In this document: positions 12,016 to 21,985 of the stretch, piece after piece | How positions within the stretch are numbered: position 1 is the first letter of the stretch | Layout of the letters: each line of letters starts with the position of its first letter | From: Harmonia axyridis | Taxonomy: Eukaryota > Arthropoda > Insecta > Coleoptera > Coccinellidae | Assembly (NCBI RefSeq): GCF_914767665.1 | Contig: NC_059508.1 | Location: 2,604,001 to 2,668,000, forward strand | DNA length: 64,000 nucleotides | Reading direction: 5' to 3' | The notes under the pieces: generated by a model | Told to the model about the DNA's origin: nothing | The model's input: the letters and a program-made list of their open reading frames with translations, nothing else | The model's database searches: none | Translations under genes and position numbers: made by a program

Positions 12016-12162
12016 TATTGATACAGGAAAAAATAAAGGAACAAAACAATAATGAAATATTCTCCACCGCGATGAAAAATATCATTCTTCATCTTCATCT
12101 GTGGTTTCCTATCAGGTTTCTGTATCTGCCTAAGGTGAACCTAATTATTTCCTTGGCTTTAT

Positions 12163-12390
12163 CTATCCAAACTCTGTTCGTCTCAAATAGTTCGCATTCT
12201 CTTGTTTATCAATAACTGATGAAATAAATAGATTTGTTCTGCATATTTCACATTCATAATCACTTCCATCTTGAGATTTCTTCTTTCGTTTAAAGTTAGA
12301 GGCTTCAGATGGAGGAAGAACTTTAATGATATATAACGCTAAAGACATTTTTCTCTTTTGCTTTTCTTTGGAGCACATAGTGGAGATTAT
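12163..12390 (-). pseudogene. Jarid2: Jarid2-like fragment, unit 3, 3' part
   Basis: Same segment as in units 1 and 2 (KVLPPSEASNFKRKKKSQDG and the zinc-finger start), broken at 12390 by the LINE insertion. The remainder resumes at 13344. Confidence 0.75.
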
Positions 12391-12422
<32 letters not shown>

Positions 12423-13343
12423 TGAATCTCTTAGGACAAATTATGTATGAGATAAGTCAATTAAATACAATATAATGCGACATATACTGGCACTAATAAA
12501 TAAATATGTAGATATATAAAAGTACAATATACAGATAATATAAATACAAAAAAAGAAAGAAATTTGACATCAGGACAGTTTGTCATTCAGAAATTCAGCA
12601 ACACTATAAAAACATTTTTTCAAAAGCATTGACTTAACAGTTTTTTTGTACCCTCGAGAGTCCAGGCGTTTAACATTTTTGGGAAGGTGATTAAAAAACT
12701 TAATGCCCTGGTACAGTGGAGAATTCTCGAACTTGGTAGTTCTATGCCTAGGGAAGCACAACATATCATCATTCCTGGTGCCATAACTATGATGATCCGA
12801 AAATTTTGACATCAGGGAAATGTTATCTCTAACGTATATCAGACAACTCAAGATAAATATACAAGGGAGAGGCAAAATTCTATATTTTAAGAAGGCGGGT
12901 CTGCATGACTCAAGCGGACCCAGACCGAGCATCATGCGAATAATGCGCTTTTGCGCAATGAAAATACGGCCGGCATCTGTCGAAGTTCCCCACAAAATAA
13001 TGTTATAACTGATGTTACTGTATACCAGGCTGTAATAAACATTAAATAAGGATGTCAAAGGAAGAGAATTTTTCACTCTATTTATAGCAAAGTATGATTT
13101 GCTCAACTTTTTGCTGAGGTTATCTACATGATCGCTCCATCTGAGTCCGCCATCGACATAGACACCCAAAAATTTAGTGACGGACTTTGAGGTTAATGTT
13201 TCATGATCATATTTAATGGTCATAATGGTCAAAGGATGATTCGAGCGATTACTACATTTGAAAAATAAGCATTCCGTCTTGGATATATTCACCATTAGAT
13301 TATCCAAATGACACCAGGAACAAAAGTCACGCATGATCAGGAT
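12391..13343 (-). mobile_element. 5'-truncated LINE with tetranucleotide tail
   Basis: The minus-strand frame 12570-13334 (254 residues) is the C-terminal end of a non-LTR retrotransposon reverse transcriptase, of Jockey/CR1-like type. It includes NISKTECLFFKCSN, SVTKFLGVYVDGGLRWSDHV, a segment around LILWGT, and a trailing PRHRTTKFENSPLYQGIKFF. The 3' end on the minus strand is a (taaa)n-type tail at 12391-12416. Comparison with unit 2 shows that about 40 bp of the target (ggaatcatctgtctc onward) was lost on insertion. The reverse-transcriptase core and endonuclease are absent, so the copy is dead on arrival. Confidence 0.85.
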
Positions 13344-13690
13344 TGTTAATAATACTTAAGTATAATCTATCTAATGAGAACATTGAGGGCTCACAACTAT
13401 CTTTCGGTTAATCAAATGTAACTTGAGCAGTTTTCAACCAAGAAGGTGGAGCAAAGAAAACACTTTCAGAAACGACATAACCTGTACTAATACTGGAGGT
13501 TCAAGCCTTAGGGAAAACTGCAATAAATTCCCCAGGTTCTTGGACAATTCTGCACAAAGATACCTCTGATTCTATGAGAAGATTAGGTGGTAAAATATAT
13601 TGATACAGGAAAAAATAAAGGAACAAAACAATAATAAAATATTCTCCGCTGCTAATAAGAATATCATTCTTCATCTTCATCCTTGATTTC
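13344..13690 (-). pseudogene. Jarid2: Jarid2-like fragment, unit 3, 5' part
   Basis: Continuation of the interrupted unit, from the JmjC end back to the unit start. It carries the same stop codons as unit 2, which shows that units 2 and 3 were copied from a disabled ancestor. Confidence 0.7.
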
Positions 13691-13900
13691 CTATCTGGTT
13701 CTCTATCTGGCTAAGGTGAACCTGATCATTTCCTTGGCTTTATCGATCTAAACTCTGCTCTTCTCCAAGTTATCAGCGTATTCCTTGTACTGATTGTAAT
13801 TGTTATCGATCTTGTTGGTGATGTTCAACTTTGTGATGTCTGCAACTCGATTTCTGATGGCTTCCAGGAGTCTTTTTCTGCTGGTTCAATATTTAAAATG
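13690..13900 (-). pseudogene. Unidentified gene fragment at array edge
   Basis: The minus strand reads LLEAIRNRVADITKLNITNK then NYNQYKEYADNLEKSRV, a stop, and IDKAKEMIRFT. The last part (DKAKE-IIRFT) is also present at the start of the other units. This is a helical coding-like piece that I could not assign. It suggests that the repeat unit joins two different source genes. Confidence 0.35.
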
Positions 13901-14030
13901 AGAACATTCTTTATCTATAATGATAGACGTTTTCGATCAAATTTGTATTCGAAATCCACTTGACAAGTCTCTGTTCAATATACATGATGAATATAAAAAA
14001 TATGGATACAGTAAAAAATAAAGGAACAAT

Positions 14031-14729
14031 ATCATCAATCCAACAGCCACAAGAGCACACTCCATACTCGAAATAGTCCACATTGAATTAGTTCAACAAT
14101 GAACGAGGTGGATCAACGATAAAGAGCTCAGACAGAAATTCTGTTCGCAAGATGCTACACGAGATGTAAATCAGACGGAAATGTCTCTTTTGTTGCATCA
14201 ATTCCTCAGCTCGCCCAGCCTAATCTCAAAATTAAATTTCGTTGGAAATTAGTTTGGGAAAGCCCCGTTATATGAAGCTATGAATAAACGGATACCTACT
14301 TGAGATAACTCGGATCTTCTGAACCTATTATAGGACCGCAACTGAAAGCCCCATTCAGACGACTAAGTTATCAAATTATAATTTCCAACAAACCTGTTGG
14401 AAGCCGAGTGCTTCGATGCTGGGGGAACGAAAAATTCTGCCACCGCGATCGATATATCGCATATATCTAACGGGATTTTCCAAGCGATAATCCAGTTATT
14501 ACAAGATGATATTTCATCAAACGGTTCAATGCGCCAAAGTTTCGGATGATAGGTACCTAAGCCTGAATTTATTCGAAATGGCGAATCCTTAAAAATTCGG
14601 GAAATCAATTAATGTGAGTCGGGAAATTTTGAGCGCTCATTCATTCATGCGCCTGTTGGAAACCAAAGAACTTATACTGATGATGCACTCGATATACACA
14701 TTGCTGTTCGCTGTTATTATTTGAAAAAA
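14031..14729. other. No recognised feature
   Basis: A dispersed motif resembling gtcgggaaattttgagcgct occurs near 14625, with relatives near 30675 and 55980. Otherwise nothing coding is seen. Confidence 0.4.
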
Positions 14730-15557
14730 AATACAACTTTATGTGATCCTTTCATTCGGTTTCAGAAGCTCATAGTAAACCACACCTAGCTGGTCCCACC
14801 ATATACAGAGCATGAGCTTGGCGCCATGAATATTTGGCTTGGCCGTCGATGATGATGCATGGCCGGGTAGTCCCCATGATTTTCTTCGCTTCTGATTATC
14901 GTAACGGATCCACTTTTCATCGCCAGTCACGATACGATGCAGAAAACCCTTTCTTTTATGTTGCTGAAGCAGCTGTTCGCAAGTGAAAAAACGCCGTTCA
15001 ACGTCTCTCAGCTTCAGTTCGTACGGCACCCAATTTCCTTGCTTTTGGATCATTCCCATGGCTTTCAAACGCTTGGAAATGGTTGTTCGGTCAACTCCCA
15101 ATGCTTCAGCAAGTTCTTCTTGCGTTTGACACGAATCTTCATCAAGCAAAGTCGCCAATTCTTGATCTTCAAAGATTTGCGGCCGCCCGGAACGCTCCTT
15201 GTCTTCCACGTCGAAATCGCCACTTTTGAAGCGTCGAAACCATCCGCGAACACTTGAATCATCGACACAACCTTCTCCATAAGCTTCCTGAAGCAACCGA
15301 TGCGCCTCGGCAGCAGATTTCTTCAAATTGAACCAATAAAGTGAAACTTCCCGCAAATGACGTCGACTCGGCTCAAATTACGACATTTTCACGATTTCAA
15401 AAATTTATGATGCGAAAAAATTTCAACTGATGTGTTAGTGTGGAATTGTTGACAGATGAATAAACTTTGATTATGACATATGTAACCATTAAATACTCGC
15501 ACAGTATTGGTGGCGCCATCTCTTACAAAAAACGGGAAAGACTTATTCACACACCTT
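14730..15557 (-). mobile_element. Mariner, 3' half missing
   Basis: The transposase start would be the ATG at 15384-15386, but codon 3 is TAA. From REVSLYWFNLKKSAAEAHRL the frame is open for 205 residues (to 14739): first helix-turn-helix, FRRFKSGDFDVEDKERSGRP, the QTQEELAEALGVDRTTISKR module, WVPYEL, and the first catalytic aspartate in HRIVTGDEKWI. It stops after KPNERIT, so the second and third catalytic aspartates are absent. The 5' terminal repeat is near 15540-15557 (taaggtgtgtgaataag on the minus strand). It belongs to a different family from the other mariners here. Confidence 0.85.
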
Positions 15558-15608
15558 ATATTATTACATAACCGCTTGGCGTGATCGTCTTTCAGCGGCT
15601 GCGCACCT

Positions 15609-15989
15609 CTAGTAACCGCAGGTAATTAAATAGTCACCTAGCTTTTCTAGCTGCTTGCTGAGGTTGGATTGGATCTTCATATAAAGATACGACGACGGCT
15701 TGTGTTGTTTTCATGCAATGTACTCCGAATTTACCCAATTTAGTCCTAATTACTCGGTCTGTACCGGAGAGGTATATGTACCTATTGCCTGCTAAGGTGA
15801 CGCCATTTGATGTGAGAATATCTTGATTATCGAAACCTTGTACTATTTTCTGCATTTCTTCTTTTGAGACATCGAATCCTTCGGATCTGGCCCAAACGTT
15901 CCCGTCGTGTCCTGCAATAGCAGCTTTTGATACACAACGAGAGGCAAGGAGTTGTTTGTTGAAAGGTTCTCCAAAAAAAAAATACTCAT
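15609..15989 (-). pseudogene. chic: Profilin processed pseudogene
   Basis: Intronless profilin copy of about 126 codons. The body LLASRCVSKAAIAGHDGN, EGFDVSKEEMQKIVQGFDNQ, DILTSNGVTLAGNRYIYL and GVHCMKTTQAVVVSLYEDP is strongly profilin, the actin-monomer and polyproline-binding protein. The N-terminus is corrupted: the usual WQDYVD region is replaced after the ATG by low-complexity F/E codons. Near the C-terminus a small deletion after QPQQAA shifts the frame; the expected ending LGDYLITCGY is readable in another frame up to the stop at 15609. The symbol refers to the Drosophila parent. It sits with other minus-strand processed copies. Confidence 0.85.
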
Positions 15990-16426
15990 GACCCGAAGAA
16001 TCATTTTGATTAACTGAAAGACACAATATCAAATCAATTGATAGATTATTCCATACAGAATCATGTATTTTTCAGTTTGAAAATACCGAGAGTTTGTTTC
16101 CATTGAAATAAATTCATAACTAGTATAACAATTTATTTCTTGAATTCAAGAACATAAAATTGATGCATTACTTCCTAAGAAAAAAATGGTTTTCTTCAAA
16201 ATATTCTGTCTGATTTTGATTGTTATTATACTTTTTATCTGTCTCTTGTTTGAATGAATTCTTGATTAATTGAACTGGTTTGTTTTCCTCTACGATTTCG
16301 TGCCAACCGTTCGTGCTTTGATCCTAAAGTATCGGAAAATGCTTCGAAGGAATGTAGTTCAAGCCTGATTTCTATGGAATGGTCAATAGGAATGATGTTG
16401 AATTCAGTTGAATTAATTTCCCCAAT
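15990..16426. other. No recognised feature
   Basis: Sequence between the profilin and translocase copies; no coding similarity or repeat was recognised. Confidence 0.4.
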
Positions 16427-16735
16427 TCAAAAAATTAATAATAAATTTTTCACTTCATCGTAGAATACAAGTACAAGGGCAACTCCAGTACCTCTTAGTA
16501 CATTGAAGAAGGATCCCTTGAAGAAATAAGTAGCACCTTCTATTTTGCCAATCTTCATCCACCAGTCAAAAGTGTCCTTATACTTGTACATCTGCCTGAC
16601 GCCTTCTGACTGTATCGAATGGATAGTAGGTAATACCAGATACAGTAGTGACAGCTTGAGCAATAAGGAATGGGATGAGGAATGGTGTATTCTTAGGATC
16701 GGGCAACATTTCCCCATCTGTGTCGAGAAGACCAG
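16427..16735 (-). pseudogene. ADP/ATP translocase processed fragment
   Basis: C-terminal third of the mitochondrial adenine nucleotide carrier, split over frames. MLPDPKNTPFLIP appears near the 5' side, then an FDTVRRR-like part in a shifted frame, then open sequence through MYKYKDTFDWWMKIGKIEGA and FFKGSFFNVLRGTGVALVLV to FYDEVKN. The GxFxNVLRG and YDE motifs are diagnostic for the carrier. Frameshifts and a missing N-terminal two thirds make it inactive. It has no introns and lies on the same strand as the neighbouring retrocopies. Confidence 0.8.
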
Positions 16736-16821
16736 ATCATATCAGATCAATTAATCAAGAATTAATTCAAACACAAATTTTAAAGATAGTTAATCCATAT
16801 GATCGTCTCGATCGCTTGTCA

Positions 16822-17926
16822 TTGTAAAAAACTGGTTATACATTTATCATACAAAGTATTGTCCATCGATGGTCACTACTTTCTCCCACCTTTCGGGCAG
16901 CGTACGAATCCCTCGTTGAAAAAACTGGAGCGATCCACAAATCGATCCAATTTTTCACTTCTTCCTAAGAACGGAAGTTCTGGTCAGCCAGGCCGTGTGC
17001 CATTGATCGAAATAAGTGATAGTCCGAGAGAGCAACGTCTGGAGAATACGGCGGGTAGGGTAGTACTTTCCATTTCAACGTTTCCTAGTATGTCTTGACA
17101 TTTTCCCAACATGCGTTCGAGCATTGTCATGCTGTAAAATCATTTCATCATGCTCGGCTCAAACGCATGAATTGCGTTCAATAAAGATCGCCTGTGATTG
17201 TTTCAGTCGGTTTTAACAACTCATAATGCACTACGCCGAGCTGGTCCCAACAAACATAGAGCATGACCTTGAAAACATAAACCAATTTTTCGTCTCAAGT
17301 CACAATGCGATGCAGGAATCCCTTTCGTCCTTGCCTTCCAAGCAGCTGTTCACAAGCAAGCAAACGCCGTTCAACATCTCTCGGCTTCAACTCGTACGAC
17401 ACCCAATTTCCTTGTCTCTAAATCATTTCCATGACTTCCAGGCGTTATGAAATGGCTCATTGCGTCATTTCCAATGATCCTGCCAATTCTTGTTGCGTTT
17501 GACACGAGTCTTGATCAAGTAATGCCGCAAGTTCTGCATCTTCGAAAACCTTCCTCCTTCCACCGTCATGCTGGCCTTCGACGTCAAAATCACCATTGAA
17601 GCACTGAACCACTCTCGGCAGGTTCCTTCACCAATAGAGGCCTCACCATAGATATTTGAGAGCATTCGATGAGCCTCAGCCGCATTTTTCTTTATATTAA
17701 AACAGAAAATTGAAACCTCCGCAAATCACGAGAATTTAGCACGTAAGCTGATATATTTAATCGAGAATAATTTCATGATGCAGACCCAAATCGACTAATA
17801 TTTCGATGGCGTTTTGTTAACAAATACCTAAGCTTATTGTATGACATCTATGATCTATTCATTACGACTACCACTTACCGCTACAGCCATCTATTGCAAA
17901 ACGGCGAAAGCAAAGTTGTACACCTA
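16822..17926 (-). mobile_element. Mauritiana-like mariner, degraded, 3' end cut
   Basis: A nearly full-length copy of the family at 53992-55231. The 5' terminal repeat is at 17905-17926 (ttaggtgtacaactttg on the minus strand). Coding similarity runs from KKNAAEAHRMLSNIYGEAS through the segments containing HCDLRRK-like (cgtctcaagtcacaatgcg) and the RTLPERWE region, but in many frames with stops. The 3' terminal repeat is missing: homology ends near 16822 next to the translocase fragment. Confidence 0.75.
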
Positions 17927-18589
17927 ATATAATACTAGTGCAGTAGGCATTGATATTCTTCCATCAGTTCAAAACTTAAAAACGAGCCACGAAATGGCAA
18001 GTTTTTGAATTAATTAGCGTTAGAATGAGTCTTCGGTACGAGTTTAAATAATCATTATCCTTCTCTCCAATTCACGTGCTTTTGACGGATTTCATAAAAG
18101 CTTCAAATATTGACGAAGAGGTCAATGTGAGTGTCACAATACTCACTACAATAAAGCCTTATTAATGGACAAAGCAAGTAAGCTTCTATTCATGTAATGA
18201 ATTCCTGGAATATAATATATTATGCTGATAGTTATGTAAAAAGAGAATGGAGTATATCAATATGTAACTAGCTCCCGACGTAATAGCTTTTTTGCATATC
18301 CAGATGATTCTCAAGCCGGATATTACACTCAACCAGAGGAAATGAAACACATCTTCATATCCTGTGCATAAGCCGATGTAAACATCTTTGTTGCATTTCC
18401 TTATGGCAGCTAGATATAAATTAAACCTCGACATTGCAAGTAATTTCTCTTATCTTCGATTACCTGCCTATGAACGTAGTAGAATAGTGATCACATATGT
18501 TTACGGGTAGGTGAGTCTAACAAATGATGTTATTTGATTTCTTTCATGTAATTTCAATACAGAATCACACACATAACATAAAATGGGTT
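17927..18589. other. No recognised feature
   Basis: A minus-strand open frame (18186-18434) with several hydrophobic stretches is present but matches nothing I know. I treat it as chance. Confidence 0.35.
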
Positions 18590-19085
18590 TTTTCATGGAA
18601 TTCAGCAACAACATTTCAGCAACATTATTGGCGGTCACGAGAAAATCCGAATACTCTTGGTAAGAAGTCTTGATAAGAGGCATATCTGCCCACAAGTCAG
18701 GAGTCAAGTAGGCGTAAGTCTTGGCGATAGCAGCAAAAGTTGCTTTAGCGAAGTTACCCATTGTTCCAGTAGAACCTCTAGCAATCTTCAATACCAGCCA
18801 TTTGCAACTTCTTGGGAACTGGAGCTGACACAATTCACACAATGCCAGTTCCTCTAGGTGCTGGAATGAGTCTCACAGTAACACCGCATTTACCGGTTAC
18901 CTTGCATGGTACTGTGTGGAGTTTACCAATCTTATTACCTCAATAACCTCTTACTGGAACAAAAGAAACCTTGGCAAGAATAATAGCACCACGAATGGCA
19001 GTTGCGACTTCCATGCTGCACTTTACACCTAAACCAATAGCAACAAAAGCCTTGAATCTAGTACACTGACCAGCAAGAGTACATG
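18590..19085 (-). pseudogene. RpS2: Ribosomal protein S2 processed pseudogene
   Basis: Reading on the minus strand: LAGQCTRFKAFVAIG, LGVKCSMEVATAIRGAIILA, GNKIGKLHTVPCKVTGKC, VTVRLIPAPRGTGIV, VSAPVPKKLQMAGIEDC and GSTGTMGNFAKATFAAIAKT then YAYLTPDLWADMPLIKT. This is the S5-type body of RpS2 in order. A small deletion removes residues before LGVKCS, and there are in-frame stops after VPVRGY and GTGIV plus a frame change. The N-terminus is replaced by NAA50 sequence, and after SYQEYSDFL the RpS2 tail is replaced by unassigned sequence. It is a fused, disabled retrocopy. Confidence 0.85.
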
Positions 19086-19255
19086 TAGAAATATACTGTC
19101 AAAATTACAATCTATCTCTACATATTTTAAAACGTGTTGAACCATCATAGTACCTATACCTAATCTTCTGTAAGGGTACAAGCAGCCCAATGTCATTATA
19201 TACAGTCTACGACTTTTTTCTGATGTATCAATGCGACAGCATACAGTACCCACTT
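19086..19255 (-). pseudogene. san: NAA50 acetyltransferase fragment, second part
   Basis: The frame GTVCCRIDTSEKSRRLYIMT, LGCLYPYRRLGIGT, MMVQHVLKYVEIDCNFDSIF is the acetyl-CoA-binding core of NAA50 (Drosophila san), the N-terminal acetyltransferase catalytic subunit. The RRLGIGT loop is intact. It follows on from the NAA50 N-terminus at about 19775-19929, but the RWDD4 copy lies between the two. After FLHV the sequence switches abruptly into RpS2. The substrate-binding C-terminus is missing. Confidence 0.8.
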
Positions 19256-19272
19256 AAATATAATTTATTCAT

Positions 19273-19929
19273 CTAAAAAAATTTTGACGCTGGAGGTTTG
19301 TCATCTTTAGAGCCAGTTTGGGATAAATATTTCACAATATCCACCCAATTCCAACCTCTAGGTTTTTCACCTTTATTATCAAGCCTATTCCATTGTCTTC
19401 GCTTCTGTGCTTTAGTTAATTGTTCCTTTTTTGGGGCTTTCTTAGAATCCTGAGCAATTTCAACATCATCAGAAATAGTTAGTCTTTCAATTGAAGAAGG
19501 ATCGATTTTATCAGGCTGCACAACAATTAACTCTTCAAATTTTTCTTTCACAGCTTCAAATAGAGAATATGTCATTGACATGCCCAGAAATTGTGTGCCC
19601 TGTTCAATCACCAATTCTCTTATTTTTTCTTTTACACAAGGAACTACGTGTTTGTTATAAAATGTGTCTAAATTTATTTTAGGTAGTTCTTCGGGGTAGT
19701 TCTCAGTCCATTCTATCTCAAGTAAAAATGATTTTATACTTTCATTTTCGCCATACTTGTAATGAAAAATTTTTTCATTGTAATATGCTAATTTAGCGAG
19801 TTCGCCTGCTTCTAATACGTCTTTATAAAATTTATCATTATAAGAAACAGGGAAAACAACACTATTCAATTGCTTGAGTTGCTTGATGTTATGAGGAGTA
19901 ACATTTCCTAATTCTATGTTATGATTCAA
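19273..19929 (-). CDS. In-frame NAA50 N-terminus / RWDD4 chimeric ORF
   Basis: An uninterrupted 218-codon frame. Residues 1-51 (MNHNIELGNVTPHNIKQLKQ to ELAKLAYYN) are the N-terminus of NAA50. From EKIFHYKYGENESIK onward it is RWDD4: the RWD domain (LLEIEWTENYPEELPKINL, VKEKIRELVIEQGTQFLGMS) and the conserved RWDD4 tail (KKEQLTKAQKRRQWNRLDNK, PRGWNWVDIVKYLSQTGSKD) to its natural end. AATAAA follows the stop by a few bases. The first RWDD4 residues are missing. The simplest reading is that a 5'-truncated RWDD4 retrocopy landed in a NAA50 retrocopy and kept the frame. The lack of stops over 218 codons suggests it is young or under constraint. Expression is unproven and no promoter is recognisable. 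Confidence 0.7.
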   Translation of the reverse strand: MNHNIELGNVTPHNIKQLKQLNSVVFPVSYNDKFYKDVLEAGELAKLAYYNEKIFHYKYGENESIKSFLLEIEWTENYPEELPKINLDTFYNKHVVPCVKEKIRELVIEQGTQFLGMSMTYSLFEAVKEKFEELIVVQPDKIDPSSIERLTISDDVEIAQDSKKAPKKEQLTKAQKRRQWNRLDNKGEKPRGWNWVDIVKYLSQTGSKDDKPPASKFF

Positions 19930-20940
19930 TTTGATAAATTTTAAAATAAATAATCTTATCGGTAGAGCTTAATGCGTAACCCCAAAATATAAATCCATAA
20001 AGCGAGAAAAATTGACAATTTTACACAGATGTCCGAGCAATTACGATATTTCCCTTTTCAGTTGGAAAATAACGGCAAATATTGATATGCTTGAAATTTA
20101 ACTTCGAGAAATCGAGTTAGAAATGAGAAAGTCTGATTTTCTTCGTTACCGATCGATTTCTATATTCAGCCCCTATATAAGTTTAGCGTTCCACGAACTA
20201 CTTCGTATTGAACTTGTATAAAGTCTATGGTGGTAGATTCGAAGAATTTCTCACTTCGATGCACACAGCTATCGGTATACCAGAAAACTCAATTTAATCC
20301 TTATATCCTTTCTGGTTCTCTTGGAATATGAAGAATAGGGGTTGAGGGATGAACACTATTACGATTATGTGCAGCGTTCATTCGAAACGTTCGGCCGCTA
20401 AAGTACGGAATGTAAAGCAGATGGAAATTGAGTAGATTTTGTGGAGTTGCTTCCAATTTATTTTTTAAACCCCCCCATATTTCACCGTTCGAATTTTCAC
20501 GGATCCATGAAGTGATTTCATGACCTGAAAAATTAACTCTTTATATAATAAATTAAGAGGGGTGAACTCAGAAGCTTTTGTGCGCTCGTCATTTATCAGC
20601 CACCCTTGGAGGCCCCAGAACTGCGTATTATTATATTCAAAGAAAATTATGAACATTTTCTGGTATACAAAATAAATTTCGTAATGTGAAGGTTTACAGG
20701 ATATTTCAAATCGTAAGAAAAGAGTAATATGATTGCATAAATACGTCAAATTCTTAGGCTCTTTCCCCACGAATTCTACGGGCCAGTTGGATATCCTTGG
20801 GAATAATAGTCAAATAGTGACACGCTTGGCATTGATAGCACACAAATTTGTGTTAATTTATATGCGAATAGGCATATTATTAATAAAACATGAAGAAAGG
20901 AGGTTTAGACCTATAAACTGTCATGATACACATAAATTAC
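19930..20940. other. No recognised feature
   Basis: Upstream of the NAA50-derived start there is no coding similarity. A short dispersed-type motif occurs near 20560-20620. No TATA or initiator signal could be assigned with confidence. Confidence 0.4.
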
Positions 20941-21985
20941 ATAGGCATACAACTTCCGCCGTTTTTTCCCAAAATTCGAGGCTTTATTGTAAAGAACTGG
21001 TTATACATTCATGATTTTCATGGGATTGTCCATCGCTTGCCACTATTTTCTCCCATCTTTCGGGCAACCTAAAAATCCCGCATTCAAAAAACTAGTCGTC
21101 TTTTGAAGAGATCCAATTTTTTACTTCCTCATGCGACCGGAAGTGCTGGTCAGCCAGGCCGTGTGCCATTGATCGAAACAAGTTATAGTCCGAGGAAGCA
21201 ACGTCTGGAGAATACTGCGGGTGGGGTAGGACTTCTCATTTCAACGTTTCCAATTATATCTTGACCACTTTCGCAATATTTGGTCGAGCATTGTCATGCT
21301 TTAAAATCACTTTATCATGTTTCTCGTTGTATTGCAGCCGTTTGTCTTTCAATGCTCGCCTGTGATTGTTTCAGTCGGTTTTAACAACTCATAATACACT
21401 ACGCCGAGCTGATCACACTAAATACTGAGCATTACCTTGGAATCGTGAATATTCAGTTTGGTCGTCAACGTGAGAGCATGGCCGAGATATCCCCATGATT
21501 TTCTGCGCTTGGGATTATCGTAATGAACCAATTTTTCGTCTCCAATCATAATGCGATACAGAAATCTGTTCCGTTTTTGCCTTGCAAGCAGCTGTTCACA
21601 AGCAAACAAACTCCGCTCAACAGGTCTCGGCTTTAACTCGTACAACACCCATTTCCTTATTTTTTTCAATCATTTCCATGCCTTTCAGGCGTTTTGAAAT
21701 GGCTTGGTGCATCTTCGAAAACCTTCTCTCTATCACCGCCATGCTGGTCTTCGACGTCAAAATCACCGTTTTTGAAGCGGCAAGTTCTTTCACTAAAAGC
21801 GTTCTCATCATAGGTATTTGAGAGCATTCGATGAGTCTGAGCCGCAGATTTCTTCAAATCAATGAAGAAAATTAAAACCTCCCGCAAATGACGGGAATTT
21901 TGCTTATAAGCTGACATGTTTAATCGAGAATAACTTTATGATGCAGACACAAATCGACTAATATTACGGTGGTGTTATGTTCACG
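20941..21985 (-). mobile_element. Mauritiana-like mariner, 5' end cut
   Basis: Same family as 53992-55231. The 3' terminal repeat lies at 20941 (ataggcatacaacttccgcc). Coding pieces on the minus strand include YELKPRPVERSLFACEQLLA, FLYRIMIGDEKLVHYDNPKR and LREVLIFFIDLKKSAAQTHR, spread over several frames. Homology ends near 21985, before the 5' terminal repeat. The first catalytic aspartate is present (GDEK) but the frame is broken many times. Confidence 0.8.

Larger units (their letters stand above)
10595..14030 (-). repeat. Tandem array of ~670-bp Jarid2-containing units
   Basis: A unit opening with gatacaggaaaaa and caaaacaataatgaaat recurs at about 10675, 11349, 12020 and 13603. The first two spacings are about 670 bp, and the third is longer because a LINE fragment is inserted. 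The left flank 10600-10690 (caagtctctatacaacatac) and the right flank 13920-14025 (caagtctctgttcaatatac) also match each other, so the array boundaries carry the same sequence. Each unit contains the same piece of a Jarid2-like coding sequence on the minus strand. Confidence 0.85.

Noticed and set aside
14937..15257. Plus-strand frame of 106 codons
   Set aside because: Antisense shadow of the mariner transposase on the minus strand.
18186..18434. Minus-strand frame of 82 codons with hydrophobic stretches
   Set aside because: No recognisable family, no conserved context, and length within chance for this region.
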